The notes below the pieces were generated by a model that made no database searches, was not told where the DNA came from, and saw only the letters and a list, made by a program, of their open reading frames with translations. A program made the position numbers and the translations under genes. A stretch of DNA of 64,000 nucleotides, from contig JANQPT010000045.1 in NCBI GenBank assembly GCA_028285345.1, forward strand, positions 56,127 through 120,126, read 5' to 3'. Shown here in pieces: positions 43,383-53,322 of this stretch; position 1 is the stretch's first letter, and each line of letters starts with the position of its first letter. The stretch is from Planctomycetales bacterium (GTDB lineage Bacteria; Planctomycetota; Planctomycetia; Planctomycetales; Planctomycetaceae).

Positions 43383-45215
43383 TCAGCTGCGAACCGGCCG
43401 CGCTCGTCCCAACATCCACCAGTTCGCGAGCAGCACGACCAAAACCAACATCGTCGCGGCGAGCAGAATCCACGAGTACTTCGGATCAACCTGATACTGC
43501 GCCGACACTTGACGCTGCCGCGGTGCTCGATTGCCGGCGGAAAGTTCTCGCAGGTTGGATTCTTCTGAGTCCTCGAAGTTCACCGCGAAACGATCAAGCA
43601 AACCGTTCTCGTCATGGATCTCAAAGAATCCGCATTTCGCAGGCGGTTGAATCGCAACAGTCGTGCCGCCGGATATTGACTTCTCTTCGCCGTCGAGCCG
43701 TAGCGTCAATGTCCGTCCTTCAACACCCTGCTGTGTTTCGTTCTCAGCCGGTTTTAGGCGAAACGCTACACCTTCTCCCAGTCGATAATTCCACCGGTTG
43801 AGTCCGGGAAGATCCCCACGGCGTAGTTCAATCAGATTGCTGATCAAAATCGGCCAATCGGGGCTTTCTCCCAAGTTCGATTCCTCCAAATCAATGTTCG
43901 CGAGGTACGCGACGGTCGGTGCCCCTTTCAACTGCGAGAGCAACGGTGTTCTTCCGACTGTAACGAGTGGCGTGACTTGATGCGGCACAGGTTGAACCCC
44001 GGCCCAAACGACTCCCGACAGCGTCACTCCCTCGAGCAGCGGATTTTGCCGCTCAACCACATAGGGTCCGACAACAGCTTTCGCCGCCTTGCGCGCCGGC
44101 TCGCCGGGATCCAGCGGTCCGACGCCCAGCCACCAGACATCGCGCCCCATTTCAGGCAATTGACTCGAGTCCGCGATGATGAGATCCGCTTCTTCAACGC
44201 CCGTCAGTGCCACGTTTGGAACCGCGGAGAGTGACCGTTGAAACAATTCTCGCGCACGCCCGTCGGGCAGCAGGACGGCGACTGCGACCGGTCGCAACTT
44301 GGGTTCCACCAACTCCACCCGACTGTCCAAGGCCAGCCCGTCGTTCGCAGAAATCACCTCTATCTCCATTCGTCCCAGTCCCCCGGGGACTGTTGTCGCG
44401 AGCGCGGATTTACCGCGTGCTGGAATTTCGACCGACTTTTCGAAGACTTCCGTCCCCTGTGAGCGGCCGATCACCCGCGCCCTGACATCCTGCCCGCTCA
44501 GGTTCGAAAGCCGGAGAGCGATTTGTCCTGTGGCCGACTCGGCGTCGTAGTCCCAAACAGCGGTCGTGAAGGCCAGATTCCCGAGTGGCGATCCAACCGC
44601 CAGCACTTCCATTTCGCTCGGAAAGCTTCCCTCGTCAGGCAAATAATCGGTTAGGAACAGTAGCTGTCCCGACTCGGCGGCGACCTGTCGCGCCAACTCC
44701 CACGCTGGGGCGAAGTCGTGCCGCGTGGCTTGTGGATTCCACTGCGATAGCCGGGCTTTCGCCTGATCCCATTCCACTGCCGGGCCGGCCAGCATCACCG
44801 GCCGCGTCCCGGTCAGGATCAACGTGACCGCGCAGTGGCGTTGCAAACCGTTGATCCGATCCTCAAGCGCGCTGATTGCCTGTGTGCGAAAGTCGGCTCT
44901 CCCAGCCGGGCGGCCCTGCATCGACGCGGAATTATCCAAGACAACAACCAAATGTGTGACTTTGTCGAGTTCACCGAATCGTGGCTGGCTGATCACCATC
45001 GTCATTAGCAACGCGGCAAGAAGTTCCAAGAGCAGCGTGGCCGTGATTGGCAAACGGTCCCTCCGCCGTCCGGCAAGCCTCACCTCTGACTCCGCCGCCC
45101 ACAAGTGCAGCCCGGCGACTTCCAGGGGTGGAAAGCGACGATGGAACAAATGAATGCCCAAAATGACGGGAACCGCCAGCAGTCCCAGAAGTCCGAGAGG
45201 GTTTGCGAACGTCAT
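43383..45215 (-). CDS. BatA-like VWA membrane protein
   Basis: 610 residues from the start at 45215 (MTFANPLGLLGLLAVPVILGIHLFHRR), the family's usual opening; the frame extends to 45260. The N-terminal Bat domain has two membrane helices, a VWA domain with MIDAS motif DNSAS follows (VVVLDNSASMQG, about residues 85-96), then beta-rich domains and a C-terminal membrane helix (SWILLAATMLVLVVLLANWW). Bat/VWA proteins normally act with a MoxR ATPase and a DUF58 protein on envelope complexes; neither is adjacent here. It is divergent from the next VWA gene, with a 241-bp shared promoter region. Confidence 0.85.
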   Translation of the reverse strand: MTFANPLGLLGLLAVPVILGIHLFHRRFPPLEVAGLHLWAAESEVRLAGRRRDRLPITATLLLELLAALLMTMVISQPRFGELDKVTHLVVVLDNSASMQGRPAGRADFRTQAISALEDRINGLQRHCAVTLILTGTRPVMLAGPAVEWDQAKARLSQWNPQATRHDFAPAWELARQVAAESGQLLFLTDYLPDEGSFPSEMEVLAVGSPLGNLAFTTAVWDYDAESATGQIALRLSNLSGQDVRARVIGRSQGTEVFEKSVEIPARGKSALATTVPGGLGRMEIEVISANDGLALDSRVELVEPKLRPVAVAVLLPDGRARELFQRSLSAVPNVALTGVEEADLIIADSSQLPEMGRDVWWLGVGPLDPGEPARKAAKAVVGPYVVERQNPLLEGVTLSGVVWAGVQPVPHQVTPLVTVGRTPLLSQLKGAPTVAYLANIDLEESNLGESPDWPILISNLIELRRGDLPGLNRWNYRLGEGVAFRLKPAENETQQGVEGRTLTLRLDGEEKSISGGTTVAIQPPAKCGFFEIHDENGLLDRFAVNFEDSEESNLRELSAGNRAPRQRQVSAQYQVDPKYSWILLAATMLVLVVLLANWWMLGRARPVRS

Positions 45216-45456
45216 GACAATTCGAACGAAAAAAACGAGAATCGCCTGGCACAGATGCACATCAGCCCCGCAACGGAGGGGCGCTGCCGATCCAAGATAG
45301 TTTTCTCAGCCCCGCAAAACCAGAGGGTCCGGCAACGCACCGGGGATCCAACGGCGTGCAGTGAACCATTCAGCTGCGTCCGCGATTGCCGGAGAGCGAG
45401 CGCTCGTATACAAATTACAGTGGCTCCTTGTCTTACGTCGCCGCTGGTTCACCTGA
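45216..45456. other. Divergent promoter region between two VWA genes
   Basis: 241 bp between oppositely transcribed envelope genes. It should contain both promoters; I see no clear -35/-10 pair and no palindrome worth naming. Confidence 0.4.
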
Positions 45457-47850
45457 ATGACTCACTTTTATCAGTTTTTGGAATGGCTGCTCGAGATTCC
45501 CCCCTCCGGACCGGGGCAGGGGACTTCGTGGCGATATGGGAGCGATTTTCCTTGGGCCGACTGGGTGCTGCTGCTGTTCTTGTTGGCGGCAATCGCCTTC
45601 GTAGTGGTGGTTTATCGACGAGACGCCGTTGGTGTTGCGCCGTGGAAACGCTGGCTGTTGATCGCACTTCGGCTGGGCGCGATCGCGGTCTTGTTGTTTA
45701 TGCTGAGCAGCGCATTCTTGTCCGTAGACCGTACGGGGCTTCCGTTCGCTGTTGTGATCCTGGACAACTCCCCGAGTATGACGGTCACCGACCCGTACCA
45801 GGAGGAAGAGCTCCGCAAACAAGCGCGGGAACTCCTCAGAGAAGCCGGGGACAATGAGGTGACACCCCTCAACGTTGGTAAAGCGATTCTTCTGCGCGAC
45901 GAGGGTGAGTTCCTCAAGCAGATGCTCGAGAATCACAAACTGCGGATCTACAAGATATCCGGCGCAGCCGTTGAGGTGGCCGAGTGTGTCAGCCCCGCCG
46001 ACGTTGATGAAGCATTGCCGCGGTTGCGTGAACTTGAGGCGGAGGGGGACCGCACGCAACTCGGGAAGGGCCTGCGGACCGTGCTCAATGAACTGCGCGG
46101 CGCGCCCCCGTCCGCGATCGTCCTGCTCACCGATGGAATTACGACCGAGGGGGAAAAGCTTTCCGCCGCCGCTGTGTTTGCCCGTCGCAAGGGGGTCCCG
46201 GTGTTCCCGGTCGGCTTGGGTGACTCCGAACCGGTCCGCGATTTGGAGATTGCGGACGTGCAAGTCGACGAGGTCGCCTTCGTCAACGATCCAATCACCT
46301 TTTTGTATACGCTCAGCTCCAGGGGCTACAAAGGGAAACGGGTTTCGGTCACACTCCGCGACGAGGCAACCGGCCGCCCGCTGAAGACGGAGCGAATTAC
46401 GCTTGATTCCGATGAACGGACGCAAAAACTGGAACTGACTTTCACCCCGCACGAAGTGGGCGAGTTTGATTTTGTGGTCGAAGTTCAGCAGCTTCCCAAG
46501 GAAGCCAATCGGGACAACAATCGTCAGGTGCGGCACGTCAGCGTTCGCAAGGAACGCATCCGCGTTCTGTTGGTCGATTCCATGCCGCGCTACGAATTCA
46601 AGTTTTTGAAGACGCTACTCGAACGCGAGAAGACAATTGAATTGAAGACCGTGTTGCAGGACGCGGATCCCGACTACGTCGAAGAAGACCGCACGGCGCT
46701 ACAACACTTTCCCGTCAACGAAGACGATCTGTTCTCCTACGACGTGATCATCTTCGGTGACGTCGATCTGACGTTTCTCACCGAACGGATGCAGCAGGCG
46801 CTGCGGGAATTCGTCAACTCCAAGAGCGGCGGCCTGATGCTGATTGCGGGGGCAGATCATAATCCGCTGAAATATCGCGGCACCCCGTTGGAGGACCTGT
46901 TGCCGATCGAACTGGCACCGGAGACGGCGTACTTTACAGCCAAATCGGAAGAGGAAAGCTTTCGGCCACAGCTGACGATCGACGGCTGGAAGGGTTCGTC
47001 CATCTTTCGATTCACCGACAACGAACTGGACGACCGACAAGTCTGGAACAATCTTCCCCGCATGTACTGGGCCCTCGAAGGCGCGCTGCTTAAGCGGGGA
47101 GCCGTCGCCTTCGCGGTGCTCCCGCCGACAGACGCCACTGGAGACGAGTCGCCGCTGATCGCCATGCATCGTTACGGCAGCGGTAAAGTTCTCTTTCACG
47201 GGACCGACGAGACTTGGCGCTGGCGGTTTCGCGTGGGCGATCTCTATTTGGGGAGATACTGGGTTCAGGCAATCCGCTATTTGAGCCGCTCGAAACTGTT
47301 GGGACGGGACCGAGGCGCGGAGTTGACGACCGACCGCCGTGAATATGAACGCGGCACCCCAGTACAGTTTCGCGCCAATTTTCTGGATGATCGCTTAATT
47401 TCCGCACCCGACACGAAAGTGACCGTCGTCGTTCAACAACAAGGCGGACCTCAGCGCGAGATCGAGCTGAAACGTTTGCCCCGCGCTCCGGTGATCTTCG
47501 AGGGTTCATTGCCGCAAACGGTCGCGGGAACTTATCACGCCTTCATTTCGTCTCCTCCATTTGAGGAGGCACCACCCAGCGTCGACTTCCGCGTTGTTTC
47601 CCCGTTGGGAGAAATGCGAACCGTCAAGATGGATGTGTCGGAGCTGACCAATACTGCAAAAATCACCAGCGGTGCCTATCATTCCCTCACGGACATAGAC
47701 GACCTCGTTGCGGCGATCCCGGCAGGGCATCCCGTACCGCTGGAAACCGAAGAACCCAAACAACTCTGGAATTTTTGGCTCACGCTGGCCGCCTTTGCCG
47801 GCTTGCTCTGCACCGAGTGGATTTTGCGGAAACGGCTGCGACTGCTATGA
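45457..47850 (+). CDS. Large VWA-domain membrane protein
   Basis: 797 residues. Two N-terminal membrane helices (WVLLLFLLAAIAFVVVVY; WLLIALRLGAIAVLLFMLSS) precede a VWA domain with MIDAS DNSPS (VVILDNSPSM) and LLTDGITTEG. The middle has Ig-like beta segments (DLEIADVQVDEVAFVNDPITF...) and a Rossmann-like glutamine-amidotransferase fold without a catalytic Cys (RVLLVDSMPRYEFKFLKTLLE, VIIFGDVDLTFL). A final membrane helix (WLTLAAFAGLLCTEWILRKR) ends the chain. This matches a planctomycete-wide group of VWA proteins of unknown task. It begins the operon with the 1,217-residue coiled-coil protein and the Gln-rich protein. Confidence 0.85.
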   Translation: MTHFYQFLEWLLEIPPSGPGQGTSWRYGSDFPWADWVLLLFLLAAIAFVVVVYRRDAVGVAPWKRWLLIALRLGAIAVLLFMLSSAFLSVDRTGLPFAVVILDNSPSMTVTDPYQEEELRKQARELLREAGDNEVTPLNVGKAILLRDEGEFLKQMLENHKLRIYKISGAAVEVAECVSPADVDEALPRLRELEAEGDRTQLGKGLRTVLNELRGAPPSAIVLLTDGITTEGEKLSAAAVFARRKGVPVFPVGLGDSEPVRDLEIADVQVDEVAFVNDPITFLYTLSSRGYKGKRVSVTLRDEATGRPLKTERITLDSDERTQKLELTFTPHEVGEFDFVVEVQQLPKEANRDNNRQVRHVSVRKERIRVLLVDSMPRYEFKFLKTLLEREKTIELKTVLQDADPDYVEEDRTALQHFPVNEDDLFSYDVIIFGDVDLTFLTERMQQALREFVNSKSGGLMLIAGADHNPLKYRGTPLEDLLPIELAPETAYFTAKSEEESFRPQLTIDGWKGSSIFRFTDNELDDRQVWNNLPRMYWALEGALLKRGAVAFAVLPPTDATGDESPLIAMHRYGSGKVLFHGTDETWRWRFRVGDLYLGRYWVQAIRYLSRSKLLGRDRGAELTTDRREYERGTPVQFRANFLDDRLISAPDTKVTVVVQQQGGPQREIELKRLPRAPVIFEGSLPQTVAGTYHAFISSPPFEEAPPSVDFRVVSPLGEMRTVKMDVSELTNTAKITSGAYHSLTDIDDLVAAIPAGHPVPLETEEPKQLWNFWLTLAAFAGLLCTEWILRKRLRLL

Positions 47851-48001
47851 TTGAAGTCGGCGAACATCGTCGTACTGCACAGTTGATTTGGAATCGCCGC
47901 ACCCGGTTGTCAGCCGGTATTGCGAGGAGCAAAGGGACTTTTCTACACCAACAGCGCTCGTCGATGCACGGATCGGTCGTTTTTCCTCTGGGACGACAAA
48001 C

Positions 48002-51000
48002 ATGAACACCCCGCTTGAAGACCGCCTTCAGGAACTGCGCCGGCGGATCCGTCGGCTGTTGCTCCTCAACGGACTCGCCTGGCTGGTGACAGTGCTGGTG
48101 GGGTCGATGGCCATCGTTGGGATCATGGACTGGCTGTTACATTTTGACGATCCCGGCGTGCGGCTGATACTCAGCCTGGCGGTCGTGGCCGGCACCGCGT
48201 ATGTCGCTTACCGCTGGCTGATCGCGCCATTGCGGGTCACGTTGAGCGATCTGGATTTGGCTCTTCGCATCGAGCGGATGCATCCCGGGCTCAAAGACAG
48301 CTTTGCCAGCACAGTTCAATTCTTGGACGGCGAAATCAATCCCACGGTTGGTTCGCCCGATCTTCAGCGTCGCGTCGTCGACCAAACGATCCAAGAACTG
48401 AACCGCATCGACTTTGATGACGTCGTGGAAACACGGCACGTGAACCGGATTGTGATAGCGGCGATCGTGGTTTGCTTGTCGGCGGGACTGATCGTCGGAT
48501 TCAACACCGCCGATGCGTCGATTGCGTTAAAACGGATGGCACTCCCTCTATCCGCGACGCAATGGCCCAAGCAGACAGTGCTGCGGGTGCTCGACAACGA
48601 CCTGCAGACGGTCCATGCTCCTGATGTCCCGCTGCGCATCGCATTGGGGGAGAGTGCCAAGCTGCATGTCGATACCGCCCGAGGGCACTTGCCGGCCAAC
48701 GGCACGATCCATTTCCGCTTTCCAGACGACCAGCATTCCTCGCAGCCGCTCTCACCGCAATCCATCAACGATTCGGACGGGAACTCGCGTGAGATTTATG
48801 CGTTTAGCCTGATGGTTCTCGAGGGTCCGATTCTGTTTCGCGTCGAAGCGGGCGACGACCGTGAAATGCCCTGGTACACGATTCATGCCGTCGTGCCGCC
48901 GGCATTGGAGGAAATGCAGGTCCGACTCACTCCGCCGGCCTACACCGGAAAACCGGCCGTCGATTTGCCGTTGGGCACGGGGCACGTCGAGGCGTTGTTA
49001 GGAACCAAGGTTGAGCTAAACGCCCGCACCGACAAGCCGTTAATCTCTGCGGACATCCATGTCGGCGACGAGTCGGAGCCGTTATCGCTTAGCGAAGACG
49101 CGCAAGGGTTTTCCGCCGCGTTCTCAGTGACTGAGAAAGGAAGCTCGACGTACTGGCTTGCGTTTCGCGATCGCGAGTCGCTCGACGAAGGACAAAGCCG
49201 CCACTACGACCTTCGCGGCATCGAAGACCGGGTTCCTTCGGTCGAGATGACAAGACCGGCAACGAATTTGCAAGTGACGCCGCAAGCAACTGTCCCGCTC
49301 AGGATCGTCGCGAAAGACGATTTGGGTGTGCGAGCAATTCGACTCGTCTATCGGTCGACGGCCGACGGGACGGACAGCGACACAGCGAATCCGCATGTGA
49401 TATCATTGTTCGAAGAGCAGACGTTGCCGCAGCACCAGGATGCGGAATTCGAGTTGGATTTGGCGCCGTTGAAACTGCAGCCGGGCGACACCGTCGTCTT
49501 GCACGCCGAAGCAACCGACGCCTATGACCTGGGCGAGGAGCACATCGGCCGCAGTCTCCCCCGGACGTTGACCGTGGTCTCCGCGGATGAGAAAAAACGC
49601 GAATTGGCGGACCGGCAGGCCGACTTGATGGCGGAACTGGAAAACGTGCAAAAGCACCAGGATGCGGCCCATGAACAGGTCCGCCAATTGCAAATCCAAC
49701 TCGAGGAGTCGGGAAACTTGCGCCCGCAGGACGTCGACACGCTCCAGCGAGTCGAAATGATGCAACGCCGCGTCACCCAACAGTTGGCAGGCAAGGATCA
49801 AGGTATTAAGCAGCGGGCCAAACAACTGCTGGATGATCTCCGCAACAACAAGATCGACGATCCCGACTCCGTCGCTCGAATGGAGAAGCTTGACGGCGAA
49901 CTCGACCGCCTCGGCCGCGAGCATTTGCCCCAAATCGAGGAGAAACTCACCGCCGTTCGGAAGAGAAACCAGGCCGCGCAAGCGCCGATCCAAAAACGTG
50001 ATCCAGCCACGGAGCAGCCCAATCCCCAAGCGCCCGAAAACGGCAAACAAGCCGATGCCGCTTCCAAACAGGCGCTTGAAAAAGCAGGAGAACATCAACA
50101 GATCGTCTTGGAGGCGATCAATGAGTCCTTGCGGGAAATGGCACAGTGGAGGACGCACCGCGATCTCGCCCGCGATCTGGAAACCATCATTGAAGGCCAA
50201 CAAACGGTCACTGAAGAGACTGAGAAAACCGGCGAGAAAACCGTGACGAAGTCGGTGCCGGACCTAACGGCACAGGAGAAATCCGATCTGAAAAAACTTG
50301 CCGAACGGCAACGGCAGGCTGCCAAGCGTATCGACAAATTGCAGTCGAAGATTCAGGAAACCGCCCGTTCCCGGGACGACTCCGAATCCGCGGAATCGGA
50401 GCTCCTGGAGGATATTTCGCAGCAAATGCGCGAACAGGACATTGCGGGCCGCATGCGAGAAGCAGCGCGCCAGTTGCAGCAGAATGACACGGGAGCGGCC
50501 GGTCAAAATCAGCAGCAACTGATGCGTCAACTGCGGGACCTGCATGATACATTTCACAATCGACGCGAGACCGACACCGCCACGCTGATCAAGAAGCTGA
50601 AGAAAGCTGAAGATGAGTTGAGTCAACTGCGAGACAAGCAGCAAGACTTGCTGCGAAAACTGAAAAAGGCGGAGGAGATTGCTGATGAGCAGCAGCGCCG
50701 CGATGAACTCGCGAAACTCAAAAAACAGCAGCAGCAGCTTCGAAAACAGGCCGCCCAAATCGCCCGCCGCCTACAACGGCTGCAGATCCGGCCCGCACAG
50801 GATGCCACCCGCCGTGCCGCGGAGCGGCTGCAAAAAACCGAGCAGAATCTGAACCAAGACGACCCAATCGCCGCGCGGGAACAGGCTCAAGAGGCCGTCG
50901 AGGATTTAGAGCAGGCCCAACGGGAACTCGCCCAAAAGCGGCGTGAGGCCGAGGAGAAACTGGCGCAGGAACAATTGGAGAAAATCGCCGATCAACTCAA

Positions 51001-51655
51001 AGCGATGATCCCGCGCCAGCAGGGCGTGATTGACGAAACCCGCCGACTGGATGAAGTCCATCGCCAAAAAGGCAAGTGGTCCCGCGGAACACTGCGTTCG
51101 CTGCGCGATCTGGCTGAAATCGAGCGTGGACTTCGAGAGGAAACCGAACGATTGATCGAGACGTTGACCGCCGCTGAAGTCTTCGCGCTGGCGCTCAAGG
51201 GGGCGGCGCGCGAAATGGACCGCGCCGCTGATCTGCTCGCGAAACGCAAGACTGATGACGCGACAATTCGGCACGAAGAGCGGGCCAAACAACGGTTCAT
51301 CGATCTGATTGAGGCACTGAAGACGGATGATAAGAAGCAGGATCAGCAGCAACAACAAAACCAAACGCCAGGCGGCCAGCAGGCAACCCCGCCGACCGAC
51401 GGCATTCCGAATTTGGCGCAGTTGAAGATGCTCAAGACTATGCAGCAAGATTTAATGGACCGGACCGCGGAAATTGCCGCGCGAATCGAAGGCCAAGGAA
51501 ACATTGATGCGGCCGATCAGCAGGAGCTGCAAGATCTGGCATTGGAGCAAAGCGAACTGGCGGATCTCGCCAGAAATCTCACCAGTTTCGCGACGGCCGG
51601 CAGCCAACAGGACCCAGCGACTGAGCCAAATGATCAGGAGGCGGAGCAAGAATGA
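48002..51655 (+). CDS. Giant membrane protein with long coiled coils
   Basis: 1,217 residues from ATG 48002; in-frame codons from 47888 give no plausible protein. The N-terminus resembles DUF4175: three hydrophobic helices (about 15-45, 50-75 and 165-185) around a short soluble part with RIERMHPGLKDSFASTVQFL. Beta-rich domains follow to about residue 540. The rest is mostly charged helix and predicted coiled coil rich in Gln, Glu, Lys and Arg (residues about 540-1130), ending in a Gln-rich tail. Such length suggests spanning the periplasm. Function is unknown. Its stop overlaps the next start (ATGA), so both are translated together. Confidence 0.8.
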   Translation: MNTPLEDRLQELRRRIRRLLLLNGLAWLVTVLVGSMAIVGIMDWLLHFDDPGVRLILSLAVVAGTAYVAYRWLIAPLRVTLSDLDLALRIERMHPGLKDSFASTVQFLDGEINPTVGSPDLQRRVVDQTIQELNRIDFDDVVETRHVNRIVIAAIVVCLSAGLIVGFNTADASIALKRMALPLSATQWPKQTVLRVLDNDLQTVHAPDVPLRIALGESAKLHVDTARGHLPANGTIHFRFPDDQHSSQPLSPQSINDSDGNSREIYAFSLMVLEGPILFRVEAGDDREMPWYTIHAVVPPALEEMQVRLTPPAYTGKPAVDLPLGTGHVEALLGTKVELNARTDKPLISADIHVGDESEPLSLSEDAQGFSAAFSVTEKGSSTYWLAFRDRESLDEGQSRHYDLRGIEDRVPSVEMTRPATNLQVTPQATVPLRIVAKDDLGVRAIRLVYRSTADGTDSDTANPHVISLFEEQTLPQHQDAEFELDLAPLKLQPGDTVVLHAEATDAYDLGEEHIGRSLPRTLTVVSADEKKRELADRQADLMAELENVQKHQDAAHEQVRQLQIQLEESGNLRPQDVDTLQRVEMMQRRVTQQLAGKDQGIKQRAKQLLDDLRNNKIDDPDSVARMEKLDGELDRLGREHLPQIEEKLTAVRKRNQAAQAPIQKRDPATEQPNPQAPENGKQADAASKQALEKAGEHQQIVLEAINESLREMAQWRTHRDLARDLETIIEGQQTVTEETEKTGEKTVTKSVPDLTAQEKSDLKKLAERQRQAAKRIDKLQSKIQETARSRDDSESAESELLEDISQQMREQDIAGRMREAARQLQQNDTGAAGQNQQQLMRQLRDLHDTFHNRRETDTATLIKKLKKAEDELSQLRDKQQDLLRKLKKAEEIADEQQRRDELAKLKKQQQQLRKQAAQIARRLQRLQIRPAQDATRRAAERLQKTEQNLNQDDPIAAREQAQEAVEDLEQAQRELAQKRREAEEKLAQEQLEKIADQLKAMIPRQQGVIDETRRLDEVHRQKGKWSRGTLRSLRDLAEIERGLREETERLIETLTAAEVFALALKGAAREMDRAADLLAKRKTDDATIRHEERAKQRFIDLIEALKTDDKKQDQQQQQNQTPGGQQATPPTDGIPNLAQLKMLKTMQQDLMDRTAEIAARIEGQGNIDAADQQELQDLALEQSELADLARNLTSFATAGSQQDPATEPNDQEAEQE

Positions 51656-52350
51656 GAATTTTGACTGCGGCCGCCGTATTGCTGCTATTCGTCTGCGGAG
51701 TCGTCCCCGCTTTCGGCCAGGACGCTGAACCTTCCGAGTCGAAATCGAAGGCGGCAGAATCACCATCGAATGGCGACGACAAAACTGACAAGGAACTCGA
51801 GGAGGTGCTGCTTCCCCAGGAAGCGAAAGAGACGCCCGCCGACGTGTTGGACCGGGCGGTCAATGCGATGCGCGACGTGGGAGAGCGGATTGAAGCAGGC
51901 AATGCCGGCGACGAAACGCGCAAGATGCAGCAGAATGTGATCGCCGACATTACACAACTCATCGAGTTGCTGCAGAATCAACCTCCCCCGCCGGCGCCGG
52001 ATCAAAATAATCCGCCGCAGAACAATCCGCAGCAAAACCAGCAACAGCAGAACCAACAGCGTCAAAATCAACAGCAGCAACAGACTCAGAAACAACAGCA
52101 GCAGCAACCGCAACCCGAGCGCAAACCGGGCGATGAAGGCAACCCTCGAGAGCGGCAGGACAAGGCCCGGAAAGCCCGGCAACAAGCGGCTGAACGGGCA
52201 CGGCTGTTCAAGGACATCTGGGGCCATTTGCCTGAAGCGGTCCGTAACGAGTTGTTGAACAACTTTAGCGAAGAATATCTTCCGAAGTACGCTCCGGAGG
52301 TGCGGCGGTACTTCGAAGAATTGGCGAAGCGGCGCCGTACCCGAAATTGA
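51652..52350 (+). CDS. Secreted Gln/Asn-rich protein
   Basis: 232 residues, start overlapping the preceding stop by 4 bp. A signal peptide (MRILTAAAVLLLFVCGVVPA, then FGQD) exports it. A charged helical part (to about 105) is followed by a low-complexity Gln/Asn/Pro tract (about 110-165) encoded by CAA, CAG and AAC runs, and a compact C-terminal helical module (LFKDIWGHLPEAVRNELLNNF ... YLPKYAPEVRRYFEEL). That last module recurs in planctomycete proteins linked to this operon type, in my recollection. It may bind the coiled-coil protein. Confidence 0.75.
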   Translation: MRILTAAAVLLLFVCGVVPAFGQDAEPSESKSKAAESPSNGDDKTDKELEEVLLPQEAKETPADVLDRAVNAMRDVGERIEAGNAGDETRKMQQNVIADITQLIELLQNQPPPPAPDQNNPPQNNPQQNQQQQNQQRQNQQQQQTQKQQQQQPQPERKPGDEGNPRERQDKARKARQQAAERARLFKDIWGHLPEAVRNELLNNFSEEYLPKYAPEVRRYFEELAKRRRTRN

Positions 52351-52470
52351 CGGATTTTGCCGAAACTTCGGCAGACGATTGCATCTCGGCGCCGGTTTGT
52401 GCGATAAGAGGATCGTCGACGGCCGCTTGCCGTTGCCGCTGAAATCCGTCCTCTCTGTCAACACGTAAAC

Positions 52471-53322
52471 ATGCCGCCCGCCTCGACCACCCCCCCTCTC
52501 GCCGCCGATCCCAATGGTTTGATTCGGCTCCAGAAAGTCCTCGCTGCTGCCGGATACGGCTCGCGGCGGCACTGCGAAGAATTCATTCAAGCGGGGCGGG
52601 TCACCGTCGACGGTGACGTTGTGCGCAAGTTGGGCCGACGGGTCGATCCGCAACAGCAAAAGATTCAGTTGGACGGAGAGACAATCGCGCTTGAGCGAAA
52701 AGTCTACTATATTCTGAACAAGCCGACCGGCTGTCTCTGTACCCATCGTGACCCGGCCGGTCGAAAACGTGTGATTGACTTGTTTCCCGGTTCAAAGCAA
52801 CGGCTGTTTACCGTCGGGCGGCTGGACGAGAACAGCGAGGGGCTGCTCTTGGTCACCAACGACGGCGAATTCGCGAACCGGCTGGCGCATCCGCGATATC
52901 GCGTCGCGCGGACCTACGAAGTCCATGTGGCCGGTCTCCCCACCGGCGAGACGCTGAAAAAAATGCGTGAGGGGTTGCGCTTTTCGGACGGTCTGTTTCG
53001 CGTGCAGCGCGCGAAACGCGTTCGCGTGAAAGGCAAGAGCGCCGTTTTACACTTGACGCTCAGTCAAGGGAGGAATCGGGAGATTCGCCGCCTGTTGGCG
53101 CGTTTGGGACACAAGGTGATGAAACTACGCCGCATCCAGTTCGGTCCGCTCAAGCTGGGACGTATCAAAGTCGGCGACCACCGCGAACTGAAACCTCAGG
53201 AGATCCGCCAGTTACAGGACCTGCTGCAAAGAGACCTCTCCCGTCCCCGCCAAGGTCGAAAGCCCAGCGGTGCGGCGAAGCGCTCGAAACGCAAGTCGAT
53301 GATGAAGAGAGCCGCAACATGA
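52471..53322 (+). CDS. rluB: RsuA/RluB-family 23S rRNA pseudouridine synthase
   Basis: 283 residues. An S4 RNA-binding domain at the N-terminus (LQKVLAAAGYGSRRHCEEFIQAGRV) is followed by the pseudouridine synthase core with catalytic Asp in GRLDENSEGLLLVTNDG, and LSQGRNREIRRLLARLGH. The tail is basic. RluB makes pseudouridine 2605 in 23S rRNA; RsuA, RluE and RluF are close relatives, so the exact target is not certain. The stop overlaps the start of the PyrK-like gene (ATGA). Confidence 0.9.
   Translation: MPPASTTPPLAADPNGLIRLQKVLAAAGYGSRRHCEEFIQAGRVTVDGDVVRKLGRRVDPQQQKIQLDGETIALERKVYYILNKPTGCLCTHRDPAGRKRVIDLFPGSKQRLFTVGRLDENSEGLLLVTNDGEFANRLAHPRYRVARTYEVHVAGLPTGETLKKMREGLRFSDGLFRVQRAKRVRVKGKSAVLHLTLSQGRNREIRRLLARLGHKVMKLRRIQFGPLKLGRIKVGDHRELKPQEIRQLQDLLQRDLSRPRQGRKPSGAAKRSKRKSMMKRAAT

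Noticed and set aside
47888..48001. N-terminal extension of the 1,217-residue protein
   Set aside because: The added residues have no similarity to a signal or domain, and the ATG at 48002 opens the DUF4175-like start.
51970..52110. CAA/CAG-rich tract as a tandem DNA repeat
   Set aside because: The tract encodes a Gln/Asn-rich segment with mixed codons and no fixed repeat unit, so it is a low-complexity protein region.
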